Assembly: GCA_003542385.1 (NCBI GenBank)
Contig: DPKT01000326.1
Location: 1-15,485, forward strand
Length of the DNA stretch: 15,485 bases
Reading direction: 5' to 3'
DNA from: Desulfomicrobium sp.
Lineage (GTDB): Bacteria; Desulfobacterota; Desulfovibrionia; Desulfovibrionales; Desulfomicrobiaceae
The translations under genes and the position numbers were made by a program. The notes under the pieces were generated by a model that saw only the letters and a program-made list of their open reading frames with translations, had not been told where the DNA came from and did no database searches. Of this stretch, positions 6,414 through 13,104 are shown piece by piece. The number at the start of each line of letters is the position of its first letter. Position 1 is the stretch's first letter.

Positions 6414-6641
6414 ATGTCGATTTACGATATCCGTTCGGAAACAACAGGGATTACAAGTAACGTTAAGCGAATTATGGAGGAGAAAAAAATATCCATAGTG
6501 GCGCTTTCAAATGAAACAAAATTGTCTACAAAGATTATTGAGAGAGCCAGGACAAGTCAGATCAAATTGTGTAAACTTGAAACTCTTGCAATAATCGCCA
6601 ATGGGTTGAATGTGAAAATAGTTGACTTGTTTAATGAATGA
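6414..6641 (+). CDS. Small Xre/Cro-CI-type HTH regulator
   Basis: A 75-aa protein that is almost entirely one helix-turn-helix domain. VKRIMEEKKISIVALSNETK, then LSTKIIERARTSQIKLCKLETLAIIANGLNVKIVDLF show the Cro/CI pattern: helix 2-turn-helix 3, then the conserved L.I...L.V...LF ending. Codon use is much more AT-rich than the neighbours, which suggests recent acquisition. GGTGG lies about 6 nt before the ATG. It is divergent from the MPE block across 151 nt and convergent with the integrase. This is the typical place for the repressor of an island or toxin-antitoxin operon, and the palindrome at 6340-6351 is its likely operator. Confidence 0.82.
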   Translation: MSIYDIRSETTGITSNVKRIMEEKKISIVALSNETKLSTKIIERARTSQIKLCKLETLAIIANGLNVKIVDLFNE

Positions 6642-6672
6642 TGCATGCATAGCGCCGGTCAGATGATCACTC

Positions 6673-7845
6673 TCAGCCATTGATCATTGTAACCGTCTCC
6701 TTTTTCTTCACCTTCACCATGTCATCCGCAAGAGAAGCGGCTCGCCGCAGCGCCTGGTCGGAGAGGTGCGCATATCGTTTGGTCACGCTGAGGTCGCCAT
6801 GGGTCAGGAGCGTGCCCACTTCGTAAAGGCTCGCACCCGAACTGGCCAGGTGGCTGGCAAAATGATGCCGTAGGCCATGCACCGGCCGGAAGTCCGCCGG
6901 GAGCCCCGCCTTGTCCCTGAGTCGTCGTCCCATGCGCCGCATGTCTTCTCTGGCGCCGCCATTCTGCCCTGGCCAGATGTACGGCGAACGTGTTCGCACG
7001 ATGCCTTTCAGCACCTCCACCGCGCCAGGGGACAGGGGTATGGTCTGCGTCTTTTCGTTCTTCGCCGTGGCCCCACGCAGGGTCAGGAACCCATTCTCCA
7101 GGTCCACGTCCGACCACATGACGTTGAGAAGGGCGGTCCGCCGTATCCCTGTCAGAAGTGCGATGCGGAAAAATGCCGCCCTGTCTTGGTCGGATTCTTC
7201 ATCCAGCGCTTTAAGGTACGCGGCAAGCTGATCCTCGGTCATGAACTCGGTCTTTTCGTTGTCCACGGTCGGCATCTTGAATTTCAAATGAACTGGCGGG
7301 GCGATATGTCCCATGTCAGCCGCCCATCTGAGCATCCTCTTGAGCAGGGCGAGGACGTGCTTCTGGGTCTGGGCTGAGAGAGGCTTGCCGGTCCTGGCGC
7401 TTGTCGACTTGGCCAGGTTCCTGCGCAGGCGTTCGAGGTCCAGGGTCACGATTTCGTCGGGGATCTTCTGGCCCAACTCGGGCAGGATATAGGCAAAATA
7501 CGAGCGGTCCGCTTTTGCGCAGGATCGGTCCTTGTGCGCCTCGTCGTATTCTTCCCAGATCTTCTGGACGGTCCAGCGGCCGGCCAGTTCCTCCTGGGCG
7601 GCCTTCTCCAGCGTCCTGCGCTCCGTGTTGGGCAAGGACTGCCCCGCCATGCGTGCTGCCCTAGCCTGGTTTGCCTTGGCTTCGGTCATGGCGGCTGAGG
7701 ACTTTCCCACGGGTTCCTCGATTTCCTTGGAGCCACGCCCCCCGAGCCGATAGCGAATGTAATAGGTCTTTTCGCCGTTCTCGGGGTTCTTGCGCCAATA
7801 CACGCCTGGGTATTTTTTCGATTTCTCGCGTTTTCCTTCGGCCAT
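6673..7845 (-). CDS. int: Tyrosine recombinase (island/phage-type integrase)
   Basis: A 390-aa site-specific recombinase from the ATG at 7845, chosen because AGGGGG lies 7-8 nt upstream; an upstream extension to 7938 lacks support. The N-terminus (KYPGVYWRKNPENGEKTYYIRYR) resembles the arm-type DNA-binding domain, followed by a SAM-like core-binding domain at about residues 95-190 (WTVQKIWEEYDEAH...). In the catalytic domain the first Arg is in LLTGIRRTALLNV (about residue 240), H-x-x-R is in HGLRHHFASHL (about 325), and the tyrosine nucleophile is in VTKRYAHLSD (about 362). The protein should cut and rejoin DNA at the att core. The tRNA-Arg fragment 185 nt upstream of its start is the expected target, so this enzyme probably inserted the block to its left. 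Confidence 0.95.
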   Translation of the reverse strand: MAEGKREKSKKYPGVYWRKNPENGEKTYYIRYRLGGRGSKEIEEPVGKSSAAMTEAKANQARAARMAGQSLPNTERRTLEKAAQEELAGRWTVQKIWEEYDEAHKDRSCAKADRSYFAYILPELGQKIPDEIVTLDLERLRRNLAKSTSARTGKPLSAQTQKHVLALLKRMLRWAADMGHIAPPVHLKFKMPTVDNEKTEFMTEDQLAAYLKALDEESDQDRAAFFRIALLTGIRRTALLNVMWSDVDLENGFLTLRGATAKNEKTQTIPLSPGAVEVLKGIVRTRSPYIWPGQNGGAREDMRRMGRRLRDKAGLPADFRPVHGLRHHFASHLASSGASLYEVGTLLTHGDLSVTKRYAHLSDQALRRAASLADDMVKVKKKETVTMING

Positions 7846-7881
7846 GATTTCCCCCTCAAGTGTCGGTACCCCAGGTGATTC

Positions 7882-8016
7882 TTCCCCGCACCTTCCCCGC
7901 ACGCAAGGCCAAAATACAGCTCGGGGACCAGAAGTCAATAGAGAGCGGTTAATTCATAAGTACCCGAAAATTAACAGATATCGTATGCAATGGGATTTGA
8001 TAGAAATTGATAGAAA
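7882..8016. repeat. Short repeats beside the att core
   Basis: TTCCCCGCAC occurs at 7882-7891 and 7893-7902, and again at 8122-8131 on the other side of the tRNA fragment. TTGATAGAAA occurs as two perfect tandem copies at 7997-8016, ending about 14 nt before the fragment. Repeats of this size and placement suit arm-type binding sites of a tyrosine integrase or an excisionase; that role is inferred. Confidence 0.5.
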
Positions 8017-8029
8017 AAGTGATTTTTAA

Positions 8030-8076
8030 GCCTCCGGAGCTAAAGGTCGCAGGTTCGATTCCTGCATTGCACGCCA
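8030..8076 (+). tRNA. 3' part of tRNA-Arg(CCG); probable island attachment site (attR/attL)
   Basis: From 8032 the sequence fits tRNA positions 32-76: anticodon loop CTCCGGA with anticodon CCG (8034-8036), 3' anticodon stem GCTAA, variable loop AGGTC, T arm GCAGG-TTCGATT-CCTGC (8049-8065), 3' acceptor strand ATTGCAC, discriminator G and CCA (8074-8076). The 5' half is missing: bases 8027-8031 pair only partly with the anticodon stem, and no D arm or GTGCAAT acceptor strand precedes it correctly. A 3' tRNA fragment next to an integrase is the classic duplicated att core. The intact gene should lie at the other end of the element; I do not see it in this window. Confidence 0.85.
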
Positions 8077-8087
8077 AAGAAATCAAT

Positions 8088-8119
8088 GGCTTATCGGATA
8101 CGCACCGATAAGCCCTTTT
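8088..8119 (+). terminator. Intrinsic terminator after the tRNA fragment
   Basis: GGCTTATCGG (8088-8097) and CCGATAAGCC (8105-8114) form a perfect 10-bp stem with a 7-nt loop, followed by CTTTTCTTT. It sits 11 nt after the tRNA CCA and is most simply the native terminator of the tRNA gene. That would place chromosomal DNA to the right and the island to the left. Confidence 0.85.
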
Positions 8120-8377
8120 CTTTCCCCGCACCGCCGTTGGCCCTGAAATTTGTGGGTGCACCTGATCCGCTCACTTATGTGTATGCCGGGCCTCATTGGT
8201 TTGATCCTGCTTGGCGACAAGCGTGTCCAAGGATTGTGGGCTGACCCTGGAAAGAATTGCAGGTGCTGTCATCCTTGTTTTAAAAAACGCAGGATCTTTA
8301 GGGAGTCCGTTGTTCGGCATTGTGTTGCCGCTTATCGCCAACCGTCATGCTCCGGGGGCCAGTGACGCCTCCACTTC
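8120..8377. other. Interval without a supported gene; possible degraded hydrophobic coding remnant
   Basis: From 8211 a plus-strand frame encodes a hydrophobic piece (LERIAGAVILVLKNAG, SLGSPLFGIVLPLIANRH) that looks more protein-like than random. It has no good start, its upstream frame is closed by TGA, and it runs into the antisense of the next gene. I cannot name a family. It may be the residue of a membrane-protein gene. Confidence 0.25.
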
Positions 8378-9700
8378 TCAATCACAACCCGCGTTTTGGC
8401 CCGATATCGACATGGAGTGCTTCTTCAGCAGATCGTAGAGCCGCGCCCGGGACAGGCCAGACATGGCCTGTGCGCGCTGGAAGTTGCCGCGGCAAACGGT
8501 CACCAGTTGCCGGAGGTACAGCGCTTCGATCTCCATCATGGCCATTTCCCGGACCTCGCCCAAGGGAAGCAGGCCGCTTTCGGACTGCTTGCGCGTGGCC
8601 AGGGTCAGGGGGATCCACGGGCCTTCGAGTTCTGCGGCTCCGTTGCCGGCTTTCGCAGGGCGTTCGCCGTGGAGGGACGGGAGGTGCGCAGCGGCGAGGG
8701 GCGGCAGCGCCGTGGCCAAGGGCTGCGCGATGGATGCGGGACTGGGCTGCTGGCCCGGAGTGTCCAGCGTGGTCCTGCGGTCGACCGGCGTCGTGTCGTG
8801 GCAGCCCAGAAGGCAGCTTTCGTGCGTCAGGCCGCATGTGCATGGTTTGTCGTCGATGAGATATCCTTCCCCTGACGCACGCCCGTTGCGTTTGGACAGC
8901 ACGCGGGCGCGGATGTCCATGGGCAGGTGCTGGGGGTAGAGGCGTGCCTCGGCGTAGCCGTTGTGCACGGCCGCGTGCAGGGCGTTGATGAGCTCGCGCA
9001 CGTTGCCCGGCCAGTCGTGGAGGGTCAGGACATGGTGCAGTTCGTAGGAAATCTCCTTGGTCTGGCAGCCCAGCTCCTCGCAGATCCTGGCCACATGGTA
9101 GTCGGCGATGATCTCCTGGACGGCCGGCCCGGGTGAGTTCGGGTCCAGCAAGGCGTCGAAGTGTTCGGGCTTGAGGACCACGGGCATGCGGTCATGGATA
9201 TGCACGATGCCCGGCGCTGCCGCCTTGGAGAGCAAGGCGCAGGAAAGCACCTGAGTGCCGTCCTGTCCTGTTCAGACGGCCCAAAGCCCGGCGAAGGCGA
9301 TGGCTTCCGCATGCGGTGCGCAGATGAAGTAGGGCTGCTTCACCTGCCGGCCCGAGTCGCTCCTGACCAATTCCTTTTCATTCCACTCGTACCATCCGCG
9401 TGCCGGCATCAGGCAGCGCAACCTGCGCAGGCTGTGACGCCAGGTCGGCTTCTCCGCTGCCTCTTCGGATCTGGCATTGAAGGTCAGGGACGGCGGCGCA
9501 TCCTTCTTCCACCAATGGGGAATGAGCCCCCAACGCGCGCCGTTCAGTTCCAGCAGAGCATCGTCGGCCCAGAAGACCATGGGCACACGGGTAGTAGGAG
9601 CCACATTGTAACGCGGTTCCGGCCAATGCCAATTCCAGCGGTCGATCTTCAGGATATGGGCAACCGCTGCTTCGTCTGGAAGGTAGAATCGTCCGCACAT
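8378..9700 (-). pseudogene. SRAP (YedK-like) gene with an in-frame TGA, fused to the C-terminus of a sigma54-dependent activator
   Basis: One reading frame from the ATG at 9700 to 8378 is interrupted only by TGA at 9272-9274. The first part (142 aa) is the SRAP domain: MCGRFYLP with catalytic Cys2, PRYNVAPTT, WGLIPHWWK, NARSE and CLMPARGWYEWNEKE. SRAP proteins of the HMCES/YedK type crosslink to abasic sites in single-stranded DNA. After the TGA the frame continues with SRAP C-terminal sequence (HIHDRMPVVLKPEHFDALLDP, containing the conserved His). It then passes without a break into the end of an NtrC-type AAA+ domain (LHDWPGNVRELINAL) and a Fis-type HTH (NFQRAQAMSGLSRARLYDLL). Walker motifs and the sigma54 loop are absent. 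A deletion joining two genes, plus a nonsense mutation, explains this best. The distal part could be expressed from the GTG at 9250 (290 aa). Confidence 0.85.
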
Positions 9701-9840
9701 GGGTATCTCGCGCAGTTGGTTTTAGCAGAGGCTGTGGCCCTAGGTTAGTGAGTTTCAGGATGCACAATTATCAACGGAATAAGCATGTATCACGGTAACA
9801 AAGACTGCCAAGATAAATCTTAAGCCTTCATAAAGCATAT

Positions 9841-10419
9841 TTACATCTGGTGGTTTGGGGCTTTTGCTTCTGGTGAAGGTATTTCGGCTAGCCTCTCCCG
9901 TGATATGAGTGTTGGATCCACGAAACGAACGTCTTCGATTGTGTAGAAACATCCTGGCAACTGTCGAGTGATCAAATCGAGTAAGCGCTGCAATTCTTTG
10001 CGTGAGATGACGATAAATATGATGTTGACGGGTCCCATCGAGCCATGAGCGTCTAGAGAGGTCGAGCCAAAACCCGCGTCGCGTAATTCTTTTAAAATTG
10101 AGGGCTTTCGTTTCTCAGTAATGATGCGGACAATTAAATGTCCCAGAGCAATTTTTTCCTCGATGACCATGCCAAGCCATGTTCCAGCAGAGAATCCACC
10201 TGCCCACGCCAGATAGGAGGCGAAGTTGCTCAGGTTGTTCATGACTTGCGTTATCGCCAACAGCCAAACCAATACTTCCACAAATGCAATGGCTGGCACG
10301 ATGCGACGGTGTCCTCTAAAGATCAGAATGTGGCGCATTGTCGCAAGGGACACGTCCAGAAGACGGGCTGCGAAAATAAGTGTTGGAATTATAATCCAAC
10401 TCCACCAATCGAATTCCAT
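9841..10419 (-). CDS. UPF0316 family membrane protein (DUF5698-DUF2179)
   Basis: A 192-aa inner-membrane protein. Three hydrophobic segments lie at about residues 7-26 (WIIIPTLIFAARLLDVSLAT), 41-60 (VPAIAFVEVLVWLLAI) and 68-88 (SYLAWAGGFSAGTWLGMVI). A cytoplasmic DUF2179 domain follows at about 108-172 (LKELRDAGFGSTSLDAHG, FIVISRKELQRLLDLI, FYTIEDVRFVDP). Segments such as DVSLATMRHILIFRG and ITQVMNNLSNFASYLAW are characteristic of the UPF0316/YebE-type family. The length is typical. DUF2179 is thought to bind a small ligand, but no substrate is established. AGAGGT lies 5-6 nt before the ATG. It has its own AT-rich upstream region and is probably transcribed separately from the femAB-like gene. 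Confidence 0.9.
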   Translation of the reverse strand: MEFDWWSWIIIPTLIFAARLLDVSLATMRHILIFRGHRRIVPAIAFVEVLVWLLAITQVMNNLSNFASYLAWAGGFSAGTWLGMVIEEKIALGHLIVRIITEKRKPSILKELRDAGFGSTSLDAHGSMGPVNIIFIVISRKELQRLLDLITRQLPGCFYTIEDVRFVDPTLISRERLAEIPSPEAKAPNHQM

Positions 10420-10440
10420 GATATACCTCTTACAAGTCTG

Positions 10441-10492
10441 TAATTAAGAATAGAAAATTATAATATATACAATTTTGTTTTATTCTTAATTA
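10441..10492 (-). promoter_or_regulatory. AT-rich dyad with a candidate -10 box upstream of the UPF0316 gene
   Basis: TAATTAAGAATA (10441-10452) and TATTCTTAATTA (10481-10492) are perfect 12-bp inverted repeats. Inside them AAAATT (10454-10459) pairs with AATTTT (10471-10476). On the minus strand TATAAT (10462-10457) lies 38 nt before the start codon and is a perfect -10 box; no clear -35 box is seen. It may also help terminate the upstream femAB-like transcript. Confidence 0.5.
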
Positions 10493-10542
10493 AAATTACT
10501 AAATTAAATTTATAAATGGTGTCATCCCGCGTAGTCGTAGTG

Positions 10543-11610
10543 TCAGGCGTCGTACCTGCTTTTGTGCAAGCTCTCGCCGTTGCTGAATTCTCTGTAGGCG
10601 TCCTGATTTAAGGGGTAGTCCCAGGACCCGCAGCGGTATTCGATACGGCCGCCAAAGCCGGTTTTGAAGCGATACAGGCCGTAGAGCCGGTGGGACGGGT
10701 TCACGCTGGGCGAGACAGCGCCCATTTCGTAACCCGTGCAGCCTCGATCGCGTGCGTGGCGCATGGCCGCCCAGTGCATGAGGCTCGGAGCCATGAGGTT
10801 GCGCTTCGTGTTCGCCGACGCGCCGTAGAGAAAGTTCGCGGCCTTGCCGGAGATGCCAACAATGGCACCGGCCAGAGTGTCCCGTCCGTGCCGGGCGAGG
10901 AGGAGAACCAACTCTGAATGGCCCGATGATGCAGCCAGGCACTGGAACAGGGCTGCGAAGTGCTCGTAGTTGCACTGCTTGAAGCTGTTGCGCTGGGCTG
11001 TCTGGCAATACAAGGTGTAAAACTCCGGCAGCTTTTCACTGCCAACGACCTGCACCGTGACACCTTTGCGCTGCGCAAGACTGATATTGTAGCGGGTTTT
11101 GGGCTTCATGCCTTCGAGGATGGCGTTCTCGCTCTTCCCTATATCCACCACCAAAGAACTAGCCACGGTCAGATCCTCGAAGGACTTGCGGATGTTCCAG
11201 TGCTGCGTGCCCATGTTCATCCGCATCTCGCGCACCCTGGCCTCCGGGAAGGCCGTTCGCCTGCCTTCCCGCAGCTCGCTGGCAAAGGGCGAGGCCCATG
11301 GGAGGTCGTAGCGGATGAAGGCCACGTCCGGTTCCAGGTGTCTGGCCAGAGCCAGGGAGAAGTTTTCGATGAAGGTCCCGTATTCCTCTTGATCCGGCGC
11401 ATGTTCGGGGCCCTGAGGCACAATCGCCACTGTTTTGTCTCCGAGGGTTTTGAGCAGCACGAGCACGTCGCCTCCCGGCCCGCCCGTGGCGATGTCGAAG
11501 GCGCGGGGCCTCAGGCCGAGGCGGGACTTGACCTGCGCCCAGTAGGGCGTTTGGAACAGAATATCCGTCGGCAGCAGCGCGGCCGGTGTCTTTGACGAGA
11601 GATCCACCAT
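10543..11610 (-). CDS. FemAB-like peptidyltransferase (GNAT fold)
   Basis: A 355-aa cytoplasmic protein of the FemAB/FemX superfamily. Members transfer an amino acid from aminoacyl-tRNA to the peptidoglycan stem peptide, or in related subfamilies act as other N-acyltransferases. Supporting segments are LFQTPYWAQVKSRLGLRPR near the N-terminus (the family's typical opening), MKPKTRYNISLAQRKGVTV at about 170-188 (the K..R.N...A...GV signature), LLARHGRDTLAGAIVGISG, NFLYGASANTKRNLMAPSLM and YGLYRFKTGFGG near the C-terminus. These are two GNAT-like repeats. GGAGG lies just before the ATG at 11610. It is 94 nt downstream of rnk on the same strand. The specific substrate is unknown, since Gram-negative FemAB homologues are often not interpeptide-bridge enzymes. 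Confidence 0.88.
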   Translation of the reverse strand: MVDLSSKTPAALLPTDILFQTPYWAQVKSRLGLRPRAFDIATGGPGGDVLVLLKTLGDKTVAIVPQGPEHAPDQEEYGTFIENFSLALARHLEPDVAFIRYDLPWASPFASELREGRRTAFPEARVREMRMNMGTQHWNIRKSFEDLTVASSLVVDIGKSENAILEGMKPKTRYNISLAQRKGVTVQVVGSEKLPEFYTLYCQTAQRNSFKQCNYEHFAALFQCLAASSGHSELVLLLARHGRDTLAGAIVGISGKAANFLYGASANTKRNLMAPSLMHWAAMRHARDRGCTGYEMGAVSPSVNPSHRLYGLYRFKTGFGGRIEYRCGSWDYPLNQDAYREFSNGESLHKSRYDA

Positions 11611-11640
11611 GTCATCCTCCGCTCGTGGCGGTGTTGAGGT

Positions 11641-11690
11641 TTGGCAAAGAAAAGAGGGGGGGCCTGAAAATGCGGCTCGTCCCAGGCTTC
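11641..11690 (-). terminator. Weak candidate terminator after rnk
   Basis: GCCTG and CAGGC pair across about 16 nt just after rnk, followed on the minus strand by C-runs and TCTTTTCTTT. The stem is short, so this is a tentative call; rnk and the femAB-like gene could be co-transcribed. Confidence 0.3.
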
Positions 11691-11704
11691 GGCGATCCGT
11701 GATT

Positions 11705-12118
11705 TCAGAGATCGTAGTTCCCGGAGCGTTCCGGCTGGTCCAGGACTTCCTTGATCACGAGACGCATCGTCCCCCCACCAGGCCGAGGCCAGGGCATCTC
11801 GTCGCCCTCTGACAAGCCGAGCAGTGCGCTGCCCACCGGGGCGAGGATGGAGACCGTCTCCTCGTCGTGGTTGCGCGTGCCGGGGTAGACAAGCTTCAGG
11901 CAACGCTCCGTGCCAGACGGCTGCATTTCGAACCTGACGGTGGAATTCATGGTCACAACCGTCGGGGGGACCTGCCTCGGGTCCACCCTGACGGCGCGGT
12001 CGAGTTCCTCCGCCAATCCTGCCTTGGCCGGGAAGGCCACGGAAGACAGGGAGTCCAGAAGAATCTCCAGGCGTTCGGCGTCCTGGGGCGTAATGATGAT
12101 TTCGGGTTTCGTGCTCAT
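11705..12118 (-). CDS. rnk: Regulator of nucleoside diphosphate kinase (GreA-fold)
   Basis: A 137-aa protein from the ATG at 12118. AGGAGGTGACC directly before it is a near-perfect ribosome-binding site, so the longer open frame (to 12283) is rejected. The N-terminal helical part (IIITPQDAERLEILLDSLS) and the GreA/GreB-type C-terminal domain (about residues 50-130: TVVTMNSTVRFEM, ETVSILAPVGSALLGLSEGDEM, LVIKEVLDQPE) match Rnk, which has a short, truncated coiled-coil compared with Gre factors. Rnk binds RNA polymerase and in E. coli is linked to control of nucleoside diphosphate kinase. Upstream on the same strand are a small ORF and an intrinsic terminator, so its expression may depend on readthrough or on a promoter I do not see in the 70 nt between. 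Confidence 0.92.
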   Translation of the reverse strand: MSTKPEIIITPQDAERLEILLDSLSSVAFPAKAGLAEELDRAVRVDPRQVPPTVVTMNSTVRFEMQPSGTERCLKLVYPGTRNHDEETVSILAPVGSALLGLSEGDEMPWPRPGGGTMRLVIKEVLDQPERSGNYDL

Positions 12119-12182
12119 GGTCACCTCCTGGGCGCATGTGCTGCAAAAGGTTCGGGCCCGGCCGTGCGGGATGCAGGGGGCG

Positions 12183-12218
12183 AAAAAAAGAGGGGGCATG
12201 CCGTCGACACGCCCCCTC
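12183..12218 (-). terminator. Strong intrinsic terminator between the small ORF and rnk
   Basis: On the minus strand GAGGGGGC (12218-12211) and GCCCCCTC (12197-12190) form a perfect 8-bp GC-rich stem with a 13-nt loop, followed directly by seven T (12189-12183). It lies 31 nt after the small ORF. Confidence 0.9.
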
Positions 12219-12248
12219 AGGTAATACAACAATATTTTCAGGGCGTGG

Positions 12249-12317
12249 TCAGGTGTCCACAGGACGACGCAGCTTGAGGGCATCGGCTGCGCTGTTGAAT
12301 TTGATGCACTGGGACAT
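12249..12317 (-). CDS. 22-aa small ORF (candidate microprotein or leader peptide)
   Basis: ATG at 12317, TGA at 12251-12249. AGGAG lies 6 nt before the ATG, a good ribosome-binding site. The peptide begins MSQCIKFNSAADALKLRR and ends with Pro-Val-Asp-Thr; it has one Cys and a basic middle. It is flanked by an intrinsic terminator upstream (12359-12398) and another downstream (12183-12218), so it occupies its own short transcription unit, or the leader of rnk. It contains no run of a single regulatory codon as in classic amino-acid attenuators. I recognise no family. Translation is inferred from the ribosome-binding site only. Confidence 0.5.
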   Translation of the reverse strand: MSQCIKFNSAADALKLRRPVDT

Positions 12318-12346
12318 GACTGCTCCTAAAGAAAACGCCTTTCGGG

Positions 12347-12361
12347 TTTGTACGGTACAAA
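12347..12361. promoter_or_regulatory. Perfect palindrome before the small ORF (candidate operator)
   Basis: TTTGTAC-G-GTACAAA is a perfect 7-bp inverted repeat about a central base. It lies 30 nt upstream of the small ORF start and overlaps the T-tract of the preceding terminator. It fits a repressor site, though it may also be chance overlap with the terminator tail. Confidence 0.4.
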
Positions 12362-12398
12362 AAAAACAGGAAGCATTCCGCCGTTCTGGAATGCTTCC
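12359..12398 (-). terminator. Intrinsic terminator after the chimeric ORF
   Basis: On the minus strand GGAAGCATTCC (12398-12388) and GGAATGCTTCC (12379-12369) form a perfect 11-bp stem with an 8-nt loop, followed by TG and eight T (12366-12359). It ends transcription of whatever precedes it on the minus strand, namely the chimeric ORF ending at 12449. Confidence 0.88.
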
Positions 12399-12448
12399 CT
12401 GGAATCACCAACTTCGAAACAAACTGCCTTATAGCCCGCTCTTTACTT

Positions 12449-12976
12449 TCACGCAAGCCCCAAGTCGGAAACCTCTTCCAGTAGGCCAAGACGCAGCGTC
12501 GCCAGACCGGGTTCGATCCCAAAAAAGATTTGCGTCCGGATGCATCCTCCAAGAGTCTGGGTGCTCATGGCGTCAGCCATAGAATCCAACTCCGCAACCG
12601 CATCCTTGTTGGAGTGGTAGCCCTTGGCCATCAGATACTTTCGCAGGATCAGGCGCTCCTCTGGCGTCACCTTGAGGTCCGGGTGAAGCCGTGTGCGGTC
12701 GTCTTCGATGTTGCAAGGATACTTCCGCAGTATGCGGTTGATCGTAGCCACCTCCTCGGGATCAATTGGATTCTCTGGAGGCCTCATCTTGGAAAAGTCA
12801 TAGACCATCGTGCGCATGGGCGTTTGCGGCTTTTGTGAAGGGTCCGTGCTCGCCGGTGAAAATTTGCTGCCTTTTTCCAGCCTGCCTCGCCTTGTACTTC
12901 CACAATCTCGCCAAGACCCTGCTGTATGCCGTCCCTCGGGAGAGGGAGTCGCTGCCATCTGTGCGCTGCAGTTCAT
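12449..12976 (-). pseudogene. Chimeric ORF carrying a copy of the ankyrin-like protein's C-terminal module
   Basis: A 175-codon frame in three parts. Residues about 1-40 (MNCSAQMAATPSPEGRHTAG...) match nothing I know; another frame of the same DNA (DSLSRGTAYSRVLARLWKYK) looks more protein-like, so this part may be out of frame. Residues about 41-137 are nearly identical to the C-terminal module of the 2211-2879 protein, with about four substitutions (V to M, I to E, D to N, D to E). The last 38 residues (MSTQTLGGCIRTQIFFGIEP..., ending LLEEVSDLGLA) are new and stop 50 nt before a good terminator. There is no clear ribosome-binding site or promoter. It is either a relic made when the 292-bp segment inserted into another gene, or a functional free-standing module. 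I favour the relic. Confidence 0.6.
12566..12857. repeat. 292-bp dispersed direct repeat, copy B
   Basis: Gap-free partner of 2220-2511 in the same orientation. I see no terminal inverted repeats, target-site duplication or transposase at either copy, so this looks like recombination or gene conversion rather than an insertion sequence. Confidence 0.93.
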
Positions 12977-13104
12977 AAGGGGTCTGACCTATGCGATATT
13001 CTGCGTGGATACATCATGTATGTTTATGAATGTTTGATATTGGAGTGCATTTACTAATATATGTGCGTCATGGATTGTGATACTGAATCTTGATGAGGTC
13101 ATAT

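Noticed and set aside
7949..8161. 70-codon minus-strand frame containing ACNAGIEPATFSSGGL
   Set aside because: This is the familiar false translation of a tRNA T arm; the DNA is the tRNA-Arg fragment.
11511..12146. 211-codon minus-strand frame overlapping rnk and the femAB-like gene
   Set aside because: It is out of frame with two well-supported genes that each have a good ribosome-binding site, and its sequence resembles frame-shifted GC-rich DNA.
12566..12857. Insertion sequence or MITE
   Set aside because: The repeat has no terminal inverted repeats and no visible target duplication, and it coincides with a protein module.
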